64,000 bases of DNA from Branchipolynoe longqiensis (lineage: Eukaryota; Annelida; Polychaeta; Phyllodocida; Polynoidae), in assembly GCA_030323885.1 (NCBI GenBank), contig CM059186.1:166653417-166717416 (forward strand), given 5' to 3'. Below, piece by piece: positions 11,958 through 22,084 of the stretch (the first letter of the stretch is position 1; the number at the start of each line of letters is the position of its first letter). The position numbers were made by a program, and so were the translations under genes. The notes under the pieces are model-generated. The model saw only the letters and a program-made list of their open reading frames with translations. It made no database searches and was not told the DNA's origin.

Positions 11958-14416
11958 CGTATCGTCTTTCTTACCTCCTGCCTTAATTGTGACATACTAC
12001 CAGTTCCCAATTGAATCTCTGCCACCGTGAAGTCATCATCGAATAAGTTTTCAGGTGAAGTTAAGGTGGTGTGTGCCCTGGATAGCGCGTCTGCAAAGTA
12101 CATCAGCGTGCCTTTAATGTGTATGACTTTGATGTTATAGTTCTGGAGCCTCATCCTCATACGCTGCATCCTCGAAGACAACGTATGGATGGACTTATTC
12201 ATAATTGCTACCAGCGGTTTATGGTCTGTTTGGACTGTCACCTCTTTGCCGAATATATACTCATGGAATTTTGTACATCCGAAACATATGGCCAGTAATT
12301 CTTTTTCGATTACAGCATAATTAGATTGTGTGCTATTTAAAGCCTTTGACGCCATGGCCACAGGTTTATTGTCTTGAAACAAAGTGGCACCTAGACCTGA
12401 TTTAGACGCATCAACTTGCAAAACTATATCTGCATTCACATCAAAATATTTTAACACAGGGGCCTTGGTTAGTAACTGTTTGAGTTTTGCAAAAGCATCT
12501 ATCTGTTCTTGTTGCCAGTGCCAAGCCACATCTTTGCCGAGAACAGTACGCAATGGTTTGGCAATGTCCGCCATGTTAGGGATGAATTTATTGACGTAAC
12601 CCACCATCCCTAAGAACCATTGTATAGCCTTTTTATCCCTGGGCGCTGGCATGTCAACGATAGCTTGTACTCTTTCTTTACTAGGTGACACCCCTTCAGA
12701 CGTCAGTAAATGACATACATAGTTGACTTGATACTGACATATCTTAGATTTCTTGGGATTAAGGGTAAGGTTAAATTTCCTGGCTCTGTCTAAAACTGCC
12801 CGAAGTCGACTATCATGTTCTTGCACAGTGTGACCATATACTAGAATGTCATCTGTAATTACATTTACTCCCTTCAAATCTCCCAGTATGTCGTTCATTT
12901 CCTCAATGAAAATATCACCAGCCGTTTTGATGCCAAAAGGTAATCTAGTAAAACGATATCTACCCCATGGGCTATTGAATGTGCACAGGTCAGAACTCTC
13001 CCTATCTAAATGTATCTGCCAGTATCCGCTGTTAGCATCAAGCACCGAAAAATATCGTGCTCCATGCGTACTAGCAACAACCTCTTCGATAGTGCATGTC
13101 GGATATGGGCCTCTTAAGATAGCTTTATTTAACTTAGTCGGATCTAGGCATATTCTAATCTTTCCTGGTTTCCTCTCAATGGTGATCGAGCTAACCCATG
13201 GAGTTGGTTCTGTTTGTTTCTTTATAACACCCAATCCTAACATTCTGTCTAATTCTTTACGTACCTCTGAAATAATAGCATGCGGAATGCGCCTCGGAGC
13301 ATCAATGACAGGGGAAACATTTTTATCTACATGAATATGCGCGTCAACTTTTATTTTTCCAATGCCTTTGAATACATCAGTGTATATATTTACCAAGTTT
13401 GTAGCTTTCTCCCCTTGATCTGAGACATCGGATACACAGTCCACCCTTCTAATTAGGTTCAGTGCAACACAAGCACTCATCCCAAGAAGAGGGTTTCCCT
13501 TGTCTGTTACTTGAAACTTGAACCTTTGGCCACGTACGGCGATCATCGTCTCTCCCATTGGCTGGATTCGTTGTCCTGTATATGTGACGAGATTGCATGT
13601 AGGCGGAGATAGGGTCAACCCCCCTATCTTGCCATACAATTCCCTTGTAATTATATTTGCCTGTGATCCCGTGTCCAGTTTAAATTCCACTATCACGTCG
13701 TTAAATTGTACTGTCGTGTACCAAAGCCTGCCGGGCTGCTCGGTGTCATTGTTTAACGCACCGACGAACAGGTCGTGCGTGTTGTTGTCGTCGTATCCAT
13801 CCTCCCATTCGTCCAAATCGCATCGACGATTCATAGTAACTTCATTCACCGCGGTGTTTCTCTGCTCACGTCTCCTGCACATTTTGATGAAGTGTCCCGT
13901 CTTCCCGCATCCGGAGCACTGTTTATCTCGGGCTGGACAACGATTCTGGTAATGTTGATATCCACAATTTCCGCACGGAGACGTGAATGTATTTGTATGG
14001 CGCGCCTGCATTTGTGACCTCCGTTTCCATGGTTCCGGCCGTCGGTGTGACGTCACGTCACCATCACGTTTTGAAATTGCGTCGACGGTCTCCGTCGCTA
14101 CATAAGATGAACTGTCACTTACTAATTCCGATTTGTGTTCACTTAAACGACACAAATTGACACACATTTCCAGGGATAAATTACTTGTCTGCAACAGACG
14201 ATCCCGTAAAGTTTTACATTTTATCCCGCAGACTATCCGGTCACATAACAGTGATTCTTCTAATGATCCGTACTGGCAATATGAAACACGGTTTCGCAGA
14301 TTTCTCAGATATGTGTCCATCGACTCTGTTGTTTGGTTCAGCGTATTAAATTGATATCTTACTATAGTAATGTTGGTTTTACCTTCGCAATAAACCTTGA
14401 ACTTTTCTATCAGCAC
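11834..14416 (-). pseudogene. G1 gag (C-terminal part), protease, reverse transcriptase and RNase H
   Basis: A fused gag-pol frame of about 860 codons. In order: the end of the Gag structural region; two CCHC-like zinc knuckles (residues about 148-180); an aspartic protease with D-T-G at 248-250; reverse transcriptase with 'SVLDANSGYWQI' (motif A) and catalytic 'ITDD' at 520-523; RNase H with Asp669, Glu705 and Asp731; and an 'ADALSR' motif near 776. Having gag and pol in one frame is known for several Gypsy lineages. The last 40 residues or so are in the wrong frame, since homology to the two related elements in this window switches frame near 11960-11985. The N-terminus is also cut off from the real gag start by a second frameshift near 14445. 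Confidence 0.9.
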
Positions 14417-14456
14417 CGTAATTTTGTCCCTGTTTTCCTCTGCGATGTTGAATGTT

Positions 14457-14642
14457 CTATGTCTTCTGAGCCTCCGTTCCTGCTACGTGAAGGAATACGC
14501 AACACTGAACCCGCTCAGACTTTGCTGCTATCCCTGCTGCCACTGCGTAAATCCTATATGAGTCGATCCATTGTGTCCAGTTCAGGTTAATATTACCTTC
14601 CAAGTTTAACGGCAGTGGGGGTTTTAGTCCTGAAAGTGCCAT
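14457..14642 (-). pseudogene. G1 gag N-terminal fragment
   Basis: 61 codons from an ATG at 14642, about 34 bases inside the upstream LTR. The start 'MALSGLKPPLPLNLEGN' closely matches the gag start of element G3 at 54946, which supports the start choice. A TAG stop ends the frame at 14457. Downstream gag similarity continues one base out of phase, so this is one gene broken by a single-base indel near 14445-14455. Confidence 0.85.
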
Positions 14643-14659
14643 TACTCCTTGTTAGGTAA

Positions 14660-14675
14660 ACCACATCTGACACCA
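14660..14675 (-). promoter_or_regulatory. G1 primer-binding site
   Basis: The minus strand reads TGGTGTCAGATGTGG directly after the LTR. The leading TGGTGTCAG is complementary to a tRNA 3' end of the CTGACACCA type (tRNA-Leu likely). The same 12-base start is found after the 5' LTR of G3 at 54918. Confidence 0.7.
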
Positions 14676-14806
14676 TGTAAGATACGAGTCGACACGACAC
14701 GGTGACTTCAAGTTAACGACTGACTTTATTGAACCTCTCGCTGTCTTAGTTACATTCCAGTTATATCTGGGTCCCGGCGTGTATCAGCATACGTACATAT
14801 ATTACA
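14676..14806 (-). repeat. G1 upstream (5') LTR
   Basis: 131 bp, partner of 9993-10123. The minus-strand start (TGTAATATATG) is AT-rich and may include the promoter. It is followed by GTATA at 14807-14811. Confidence 0.96.
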
Positions 14807-15702
14807 GTATACAGGGTTTCTACTGAATACAATGTGTGTACTGAATACAGGGTTTCTACTGAATAGAGGGTGTCTACTGGATATAAGGTGTCTACTTGAT
14901 GCAGGGTGTCCACTGAATACAGGGTGTCTCCTGAATACAGGGTGTCTACTGAATACAGAGTGTCTACTGAATACAGAGTGTCTACTGAACACAAGGTGTC
15001 TACTGAATACAAGGTGTGTACTGAATACAGGGTGTCTACTAAATACAGGGTGTGTACTGAATACAGGGTGTGTACTGAATACAGGGTGTCTACTGAATAC
15101 AGTGTGTCTAATGAATACTGAATGTCTACTGAATACGAGGTGTCCACTGAATACAGGGTGTGTACTGAATACAGGGTGTCTACTAAATACAGGGTGTGTA
15201 CTGAATACAGGGTGTCTACTTTATACAGGGTGTATACTGAATACCGAGTGTCTACTGAATACAGAGTGTCTCCTGAATACAAGGTGTTTACTGAATACAG
15301 GATGTTTACTGAATACAAGGTGTTTACTGAATACAGGATGTTTACTGAATACAAGGTGTCTACTTAATACAGGTTGTCCACTAAATACAGGGAGTCTACT
15401 GAATACAACATGTCTACTGCTTGGGTGGACTTAAGTCTACTTAATACAGGGTGTCGACTGAATACAGGGTGTCTACTGAAAACAAGGTGCCTACTGAATA
15501 CAGGGTGTCTACTGTATACAGGGTGTGTACTGAATACAGGGTGTCTATTGCATATGGGGTGTCTACTGAATACAGGGTATCTATTGGATCCACGGTGTCT
15601 ACTGAATACAGGTTGTGTACTGAATACAGGGTGTCTACTGAATACAGGGTATCTACTGTATACAGGGGGTGTACTGAATACAGTGTGTCTACTGAATACG
15701 CT
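14807..15702. repeat. 18-bp minisatellite array, right half
   Basis: Continuation of the array at 9378-9992 beyond the G1 insertion, with the same unit (ggtgtctactgaatacag and variants). It is interrupted at 15418-15434 by a non-unit 17-mer that recurs next to element N1. Open frames here on both strands are repeat artefacts. Confidence 0.95.
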
Positions 15703-16047
15703 GGTACCTGGTGGTCTATGTCCATGCTGGTACCTGGTGTTCTATCTACACGCTGTACCTGGTGGTCTATGTCCACGCTCGTACCTGGTGGTCTACATAC
15801 ACGCTGGTACCTGGTGTTCTATATACACGCTGGTACCTGGTGGTCTGTATACACGCTGGTACCTGCTGGTCTATATACACGCTGGTACCTGGTGGTCTAT
15901 ATACACGCTGGTACCTGATGGTCTATATACACGCTGGTACCTGGTGGTCTATATACACGCTGGTACCTGGTGGCATATATACACGCTGGTACCTGGTGGT
16001 CTATATGCACGCTGGTACCTGGTGGTCTATATACACGCTGGTACCTT
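15703..16047. repeat. 26-bp minisatellite array
   Basis: About 13 copies of a 26-bp unit built on 'ctggtacctggtggtctata'. Units at 15911, 15937 and 15963 fix the period. It follows the 18-bp array without a spacer. Confidence 0.93.
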
Positions 16048-16710
16048 TATACAGTCTTTATACAGCTGTGCATCCCGGCTTCGTTGTGATTGTACAAGCT
16101 GTCACAGCGATACAAAAGGCGTTCCATGGGAGGGAGGGAGGGAGGGGAGGGGAGAGGAAGGGGAGGGGAGGGGAGGGGAGGGTGGTGAGGGGAGGGGGGC
16201 AGGGAAGGGGAGGAGGGGAGGGGGAGAGGTCAACTTACTCGCCTTCTAACGTATACTTGGCTGTCCCCATGACGTCAGCAAAGGCTAACACGGGTCACCA
16301 GGTCACTCAGACCAGCAACACTCCCATTGGTTCGGGTAGTTTATGGCTGAGGGTGGGTGTGGGTGTGGGGTGTGTGGGGGTAGGGGTGTGGGGGTAGGGG
16401 TGGGGTGGGTGGGGGAGGGGGTAGGGGTGGGGCGACGGCTATTATCTAAATCTATAAGGCATAAGTGCAGCTGCCCCTGAGTCGACGCTAGCTGCCGCCT
16501 CCGTCTCGGGTGGCGGTTTCAAAGCGGGCTCAGCGCCGTACATCCATGGTCGCCGTACACCACGCGACAATTGGGTTGGAGTCCCGTTGATCGGGCGTAG
16601 ATAAGATGGCAGTGATCGTAGCGGAACCTGCTGTCCCTGAGAGCTCGGTTTGTCCACAGGCGCCCGGACGCTGAGAGGTATGTGGCAAATTGCTTGGGTG
16701 GACTTAATCT
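16048..16710. other. Spacer with two G-rich tracts
   Basis: Two purine/G-rich stretches lie here: 16128-16232 (runs of gggag/gggga) and 16343-16436 (runs of ggg-t-ggg). Both could form G-quadruplexes on the plus strand. Between and after them is non-repetitive sequence with no recognised gene. The right end abuts N1 and carries the 17-mer tgcttgggtggacttaa (16691-16707). Confidence 0.6.
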
Positions 16711-16949
16711 GATGCGCGAAAAGGAAGAAGGCAAGGCGGGTGTGGAAAAAAAGGCGCTTTATTGACGCCTCAGAGGAACATACAGGGTAAACAACAGAGG
16801 AACAATAGAGAGCTCGTAAGGAGCAAAGGCAAGTAAACAATGTAAGATAGAACAATGTCAAGTAGATAAGTAATATGAGTAGATAAATCAAAAGTTCATG
16901 TGGTATGAATTGTCAGTGGAGTGAGGGGGTGCCGAGGAGCCCTCCACCA
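16711..16949 (-). repeat. N1 terminal repeat B2
   Basis: 239 bp, matching B1 (17294-17532) at all but one base (ggaaaaaaagg versus ggaaaaagagg). A 39-bp spacer separates it from A2. Confidence 0.93.
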
Positions 16950-16988
16950 GTAAGGAGGGAGAAAGGGAAGAGTTGGGTGGGTGGGTGG

Positions 16989-17293
16989 AGAAATTGATGC
17001 GGGCAGGGAGACGGCAGGGAGGTGAGTGACTGAGGAGAGCCGGCGGGCGGCCTTATAAGGGGAAGGAGGCGGCGGCAGCAGGGGAGGTGCGAAAGCTGTC
17101 AGGCCGGGGGAGGGCGAGAGGTGGCGAGCAGCGAGGGTCGCGTGAGGTGTGAGCGCCGCGTGACAGAAGAGGGGGCGGGGGGAGGAGGCGGCGGGTCGCG
17201 CGGTCGGCCGAGGTGTGGAGGCAGCGCGACACGCGGGGCGGGGGAGGGTCTCTTCCTTTCCTCGCATCAAACGTAATGCTTCGCATTACGACC
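16989..17293 (-). repeat. N1 repeat A2
   Basis: About 305 bp, directly abutting B1. It matches A1 at 22085-22390 with a few substitutions and one G-run length difference. Confidence 0.93.
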
Positions 17294-17532
17294 GATGCGC
17301 GAAAAGGAAGAAGGCAAGGCGGGTGTGGAAAAAGAGGCGCTTTATTGACGCCTCAGAGGAACATACAGGGTAAACAACAGAGGAACAATAGAGAGCTCGT
17401 AAGGAGCAAAGGCAAGTAAACAATGTAAGATAGAACAATGTCAAGTAGATAAGTAATATGAGTAGATAAATCAAAAGTTCATGTGGTATGAATTGTCAGT
17501 GGAGTGAGGGGGTGCCGAGGAGCCCTCCACCA
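17294..17532 (-). repeat. N1 repeat B1 (includes the 3' end of the YR gene)
   Basis: 239 bp. The YR stop codon at 17471 lies inside it, so about 20 codons of the recombinase are part of the repeat and are repeated in B2. Confidence 0.92.
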
Positions 17533-18214
17533 AAGCGGAGAGGGCTCGAGGGGCGCCCGAGGGTGCGAGGCGGGGCACGTAGGCGTGAACGGCCGCCGAG
17601 GTCCAGGTGCCTTGCGCCATGATCTCGGCGAGGGGCACCCCGGCGCGTTGGCAGGCCTGGGCGGCCCCTCGGCGGAGGCTGTGGAGCGTGAAGTCCTCGG
17701 GCCTCGGCACCCCTTGGGCGGCGAGGGCCCCTCGTAGCAGCGCGGTGAGGGAGCGCGGGTCGAGGGGCCGGCCGGAGGGCATCATGAAGGCGGGTGCGTC
17801 CGGAGCAGCGGGGCAGAGGGCGGTGGCTCCGAGCCAGGCCGCGACGGGGCAGAGGGCGGAGCCCGGGATGGCAGGGACGAAGAGGGCGACCGCGCCCGAG
17901 GGGCTGGAGATAGTCTTGGAGCTTCTAATCTGCAGGCGGAGCCCTCCGGGCGCGGAGCGGACGTCGTCGCGGGTCAGGGTATGGGGGCCGCCCCACCCCT
18001 CGGGACTCGGGGCCAGCAGGTTGGACTGGCGCAGCATCCCGAAGTACCCGAGGAGGAGCGCGGCCCGAGGGACGAGGGAGGCGGGGCCCGCTCGGGAGAG
18101 ATGGTTGACGGCGAGGGCGAGCTGCTGCGGGGAGAGGGGGGGGCGCCTGCCGCTGGACGTGGGTAGAGGCCCGTTCCCCTCCTCGGCAGACGTCCTTGGG
18201 CAGGCGTGCGTCAA
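17471..18214 (-). pseudogene. N1 tyrosine recombinase, catalytic domain
   Basis: Tyrosine recombinase, the enzyme that joins the circular cDNA to the target in this order of elements. All catalytic positions are visible in this frame: Arg62 in 'GMLRQSN', Lys100 in 'RSSKT', His178-x-x-Arg181 in 'HSLRRG', Trp204 and the nucleophile Tyr212 in 'VHAYV'. The first 25 or so residues of this frame look unrelated. The N-terminal DNA-binding part lies upstream in another frame (18371 to about 18190), so a frameshift near 18150-18190 splits the gene. The frame begins at a non-ATG codon, which supports reading it as an internal fragment. Confidence 0.88.
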
Positions 18215-18430
18215 AGCCCGAGGTGAGGCCCCCGGCGCCCTCGACCCAGGAGCGGGCGCCCGAGACGGTGTTTTTCACGGAGGCGAGCGCGCGCCCCCGG
18301 AGGAAGAGGGCGGCAGTGAAGGCGGCCACGTCGAAGGGCGTGGGTGCGAGGGGGTCCACACCTCGGGCCACCGCGAAGGTGACGAAGTCCTCGGCCTGGC
18401 GACGGCGGTTCTTCCAGGTCGCCGGGGCGA
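18190..18430 (-). pseudogene. N1 tyrosine recombinase, N-terminal (SAM-like) part
   Basis: A frame with an alpha-helical look ('FDVAAFTAALFL', 'SVKNTVSGARSW') placed exactly where the N-terminal DNA-binding domain of the YR should be, one frame away from the catalytic part. The domain call is by position and composition, so it is less certain than the catalytic domain. A TAG lies a short way upstream of this stretch in the same frame, so the native start is unclear. Confidence 0.6.
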
Positions 18431-18482
18431 GGGAGGCGGCACGGAAGCGGGAGAACGGCGGCTACTTCCTCGGGCGGGAAAC

Positions 18483-18950
18483 CTAGAGGCCAGGGAAAAA
18501 GGGGAAGGCGTCATGGGTGGTGTTGGTTGGAAGGAGCCCGAGGCGGGCCACCTCGCTGCGGGCCGTCGCCTCCCAGGGGCCCGGCAGGTGGGCGCGGCTG
18601 AGGGCATCGGCGAGGAGGAGGACCGCCCCGGGCTTGTGGATGATGCGCAGGTCGAAGGAGCCCGTGGCCGCAATCAGCCAGAGCTCCCGCGCGCAGGTCC
18701 CGAGAGTAGCGTCTCGGGCGCGCCCCGACTCGAGCGCGAGGGCGGAGGCCATGTTGTCGGTGTTGATCAACACCGTCGCCCCCGCGACGTCGTCCGGGAG
18801 GAGGGCGCGGAGGGCAACGACGAGGTTGACCGCCTCCAGCTCGTGGATAGTCGGGAACCGCGCCTGGAAAGCCTTGGAATACCCTCGGGCGTAGTAGTGG
18901 GTGGGGGAGAAGGCCCCGCCCCCGGTGAGGCAGGAGTCACACTCGATCAC
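18483..18950 (-). pseudogene. N1 RNase H domain
   Basis: RNase H degrades the RNA strand of the RNA-DNA hybrid. Visible acidic residues: Asp in 'ECDSCLTGGG', Glu in 'IHELEAVN', Asp in 'INTDNMAS', and the terminal 'ADALSR'. It continues the RT gene, but in another frame; the switch lies near 19040-19060. The frame ends at a stop at 18483, just before the YR region. Confidence 0.85.
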
Positions 18951-20094
18951 CCAGCGACGGCCCTCGGGAGCACGGAGAAGGTGGAGGCCGTTGGATATTC
19001 GACCGTAGGCGGCGAACCATCTCAGGTCCCGGAGGGCATCGTCGGTGAGGGTGAGGGTGGGGGGCCCCGAGGCAGCTGCGCAGCGCCCCGAGGAGCCGGG
19101 CCATGAACTTCCGGCCGGGGAGTACGCAGCTGCTCACGTGGTTGAGGCGCCCCAGGAGACTCTGGAGCTCCTGCTTCCCGAGGGTGGGGCGGGCGATGCG
19201 GGCCTCGCAGTCGTCGACGAGGGCCTGGATCTTTTCGGGGGCGACCCGGATGGTCATGGCCTCGCTGTCGAGGGCGAACCCGAGCCAGAGGAGGCGGACA
19301 GCGGGGGGGTGACACTTTCCGGGTGCCACGTCGAGGCCGAGGGCTGTGGTGAGGGCGAGGAAGGCATCAAAGGCCTTGCAGGCCTTCAGGTAGGAGCCCT
19401 CGCACCCGATAAAATCATCGACGTAGACGAGGGCGTGGAAGCCCTCGCGCCGAAGGATCCAGGCCACCGCCGAGGTGACACGGTCGCAGGCCGCGCCCGA
19501 GGAGCGGCAGCCGAAGGGGAGGGCGAGGTCGATATAGGTTGCCCCGTTGAGACATATCCCGAAGAGCGGGCAGGAGAGGGGGTCGGCCCGGAGCTGGCGG
19601 TAGGCCCGGGATATGTCCGCCGACCAGGCGTAGGCCCCAACGCCCTCGGATATCAGGCGGCGGCCCACGTCGGCGACGGACGGGAGGGTGTAGGCGTGAG
19701 GTTCCCCGAGGTATTCGCGGCGGGGGATGCCGGAGTTGACGCTGGCGCCTCGGGGATACGACAGGTCGACGATGACCCGCCTCTTGCCAGAGTCGGACTT
19801 GGGGCGGGTCATCATGGGGGAGACCTGCGTCCAGGGGGAAAAGGGGGGGACGTAAAAGGGGCCGATGAGGGCGCCGAGGGCAAGCTCGGTCTCAACGAAA
19901 GCCTGGATGTGGGGGAGGAATTCGGGAGGCTCGCGGTGGTTGGTAAATGAGGGGCGAGGGAGGGTAGGGGCAGAGTAGTTTGCGGGGAACCCGAATTCGA
20001 GGAGGTCCAGGACGGCCCGGTCGGGGTAGTCCTGGAGGCGGGAGCGCCAGGCAGGGATGTGGAGGCCTGAGGGGAGGGGAATGCGGGCGGCCAA
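18937..20094 (-). pseudogene. N1 reverse transcriptase
   Basis: Reverse transcriptase of the DIRS/Ngaro type. Motifs: fingers segment 'KRRVIVDLSYPRG'; motif A with Asp160 in 'SADISRAYRQL'; 'ALPFGCRSSG' (motif B region); catalytic YVDD at 224-227; then 'LWLGFALD' and a thumb-like stretch ending in 'LLGRLNHVSS'. The last 40 or so residues are frame-shifted, and similarity resumes in the RNase H frame. The start is uncertain (a TTG at 20094); the frame is open a little further upstream. Confidence 0.9.
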
Positions 20095-20856
20095 AAAATT
20101 AGGGAGGCCCGCTTCCCGGAGGGCGGTGTAGGTGTGACGGAGGGTAGGGTAGCGGTCCCACGCCTCACCGGAGGTGTGGGGCCAGGAGGCAAGGATGGTG
20201 GGGCGGTAGTGGGAGGGGGTGGGGCCGCAGGAGGGGGCTGCGGGGAGGGTAGCCTGGAGGTCGGGGTCGATGACGTCGATGGTGGGCTCATCTAGGGAGG
20301 CTGGGGGGGGGGTGGGTCTGAGGGCGGGGGGAGGGTGAGGAGGTGCGGCGGGGGCGGGCGAGGGGGGCGGAAAAGGCGTGGGCGGTGGGGGGAGGGTCGG
20401 GGTCGGGGGGGGCGGGGGGAGGGGCGGGGTCGGGGGGAGGGTCAGGGGGGCAGAGGAAGGCGGTGTCGCCTGGGTCGAGGTGGTCTTCAGGGTCGGGGGT
20501 GATGGGCGACTGGCGCCGGGTGGCGGTGGGAGCCTTACTGAGGGGGCGCTGGGGCCCGAGGAGGGGGCGGTTGCCGGAGGGTACGTCCGTGCCGAGGCGG
20601 TGGTCAGGCCGCGCCTCGGGCAGCGGGGCAGTGCTTAGGGTGGCGATGGGAGCCTTGCTGAGGGGGCGCTGGGGCCCGTGAGGGAGGTGGCTGCCGGTGG
20701 GCGCGGCAGTGCCGGGGCGGCGGTTAAGACGCGCCTCGGGCGAAGGGGCAGTGTTGAGGAGGCTGATGTCGGGAGGCCTGGAGAAGGTTCGGGGGGCGGC
20801 GTGGTGGTTAGTGGGCCGGTTAGGGACCTCCGGGCCGGGCTGGAGGTGCCGGCTTT
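20095..20856 (-). other. N1 gag-pol spacer, low-complexity and GC-rich
   Basis: G-rich on the plus strand, and Pro/Ala/Ser-rich in any minus-strand translation. A block of about 119 bp is duplicated (agccttactgagggggcgct near 20531 and the agccttgctg form near 20650). I cannot assign a domain. It may be a linker or the N-terminal extension of the RT gene. Confidence 0.55.
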
Positions 20857-22026
20857 TTAAAAATCCGGGGAGGCGGGTGCCGCCGCACGTGCACGCTTGG
20901 CGAGGCAGGCCTCCTCACTGTGAACGGTGAGCATTTTCCGTACGTTTGCGCAATAGGCGCAAGCGTGGCGCATCCTGGAGGCCCCTTGGCCATGGACCTC
21001 CCCCGGGGCAGCCTGGGTACATGAGCTGGGGTCCCGGTTCCAGGCATAGCACAAAGCCCCGTGGGTGTCTTTACAGTATGCTACGCGGGTGTCGGTGTGG
21101 GCGCGGGGCTGGGGTCGGGGTCTAGCGGGGTCGAGCGGGCGTGGCTGGGTGGTGGCGGGCTGGGCGGGCATGGATAGGCACTCCAGTCTAAGGAGGTTTA
21201 GGGCCACCGGGTCGTGCCACCCGTGGGGGAGGCTTCCGTCCGCGATAGCAGTGAACACACTCTCTGAATATCGGCGGACGGTAGTCCACGGGTATATCAA
21301 GTTATCCCGGCATACCGCGAGGTGGTGATGGTGAAGTCCCTGGGCGGAGTGGGCGGGGAAGTCGGGGTGGTCGATGAGGGTGAGGAGGGCGAGGGTGTAT
21401 TCGTCCTTCGTCGCCTCCCCTCGTTTCACCGGCTTCCTCTCTGCCCCTCGCTTAACTAGATCAGACGGAAATATATAATCTGCTGGTATACCTTGGCGTC
21501 TGATGGAGTGCCGCGCCTCGGCGGAGGCCAGTATCTCCCGGACGGCGTCGGCCGCGGATGCGGGGCTGTGGCGGCTAGATTCCTCCTGGTAGGCCGGGGA
21601 CGTGGTAGGCGATGCTTGTGCGGAGAGGTGGCGGTACCTCTCGTACTCCGGGTGCGCGGCCCCGGGCAGGCTCGCGTGAGGCGGCGGCGGGGGCCGGGCT
21701 GCAGTGGTGGCACGCGCCCGAGGCGGGGGGGCGGCCTGCTGTCTCGGTGCCGGCAGCGGCCGCTCCGGGGCGGGGCGGCCCTCCCCGGCGCCGAGGGAGT
21801 CGATCCGGGCGTGTAGATCTGCCGTTGCCTGGCGCGCCTCGATCTGCATGCGCTGCATGGCTTCCAGCACCATTGACATCTCGGAGCCCGAGGCGCGGTC
21901 CGAGGGCGCCGCGGGGGACGCCGGCGCGGAGGCCGGGGACTCGTCCCGGGGCGGTGTTGAGGCAGGCCCCGGGGTCCGGGGGGCAGCCCGGGAGCTCTTT
22001 CGTCCACGACCCTTCCCTTGAGGCAT
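20857..22026 (-). CDS. N1 ORF1, Gag-like protein
   Basis: 389 codons from an ATG at 22026, about 60 bases inside repeat A1's inner edge; the stop at 20857 is intact. The N-terminus is basic and Pro/Ala-rich. A helical heptad-like stretch follows (about residues 50-77, 'MVLEAMQRMQIEARQ'), which could mediate multimerisation. A conserved-looking globular part ('ADAVREILASAEARHSI', 'DEYTLALLTLIDH') leads to a C-terminal cysteine/histidine cluster (C..WN...C..., H-x-C-x-x-C, H....C; about residues 320-375). The same Cys/His arrangement closes ORF1 of element N2, supporting a nucleocapsid-like RNA-binding role. This is the only unbroken N1 gene. Confidence 0.8.
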   Translation of the reverse strand: MPQGKGRGRKSSRAAPRTPGPASTPPRDESPASAPASPAAPSDRASGSEMSMVLEAMQRMQIEARQATADLHARIDSLGAGEGRPAPERPLPAPRQQAAPPPRARATTAARPPPPPHASLPGAAHPEYERYRHLSAQASPTTSPAYQEESSRHSPASAADAVREILASAEARHSIRRQGIPADYIFPSDLVKRGAERKPVKRGEATKDEYTLALLTLIDHPDFPAHSAQGLHHHHLAVCRDNLIYPWTTVRRYSESVFTAIADGSLPHGWHDPVALNLLRLECLSMPAQPATTQPRPLDPARPRPQPRAHTDTRVAYCKDTHGALCYAWNRDPSSCTQAAPGEVHGQGASRMRHACAYCANVRKMLTVHSEEACLAKRARAAAPASPDF

Positions 22027-22084
22027 GTTGTGTTGAGGCTGGGCAGCGGTCCGAGGTGGAAAGTCCGAGGTGGAAAGTCCAAGC

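Larger units (their letters stand above)
9993..14806 (-). mobile_element. Ty3/Gypsy LTR retrotransposon G1, full length
   Basis: A complete 4.8-kb element on the minus strand inserted in an 18-bp array. The LTRs of 131 bp begin TG and end CA, differ at one base (cgttg versus cgctg), and are flanked by the 5-bp duplication GTATA (9988-9992 and 14807-14811). A primer-binding site (TGGTGTCAGATG on the minus strand) abuts the upstream LTR at 14675; its first nine bases fit a tRNA-Leu type 3' end. A purine tract (ggaagggaga) precedes the downstream LTR. Gene order is gag, protease, RT, RNase H, integrase, as in Ty3/Gypsy. The very short LTRs and the integrase end resemble the Mag-like lineage (inference). 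Two frameshifts break the genes. Confidence 0.96.

Noticed and set aside
9993..14806. Infectious retrovirus-like element with env
   Set aside because: No frame after integrase other than a short non-coding 3' region; there is no envelope gene in G1, G2 or G3.
14761..16249. Open frames of 200-290 codons on both strands
   Set aside because: Six-codon periodic translation of the 18-bp array and the 26-bp array; no coding signal.
17607..19106. 499-codon plus-strand frame over N1
   Set aside because: Antisense shadow of the GC-rich YR, RNase H and RT genes; its translation has no domain, while the minus strand shows all catalytic motifs.
19045..19950. 301-codon plus-strand frame
   Set aside because: Antisense shadow of the N1 reverse transcriptase.
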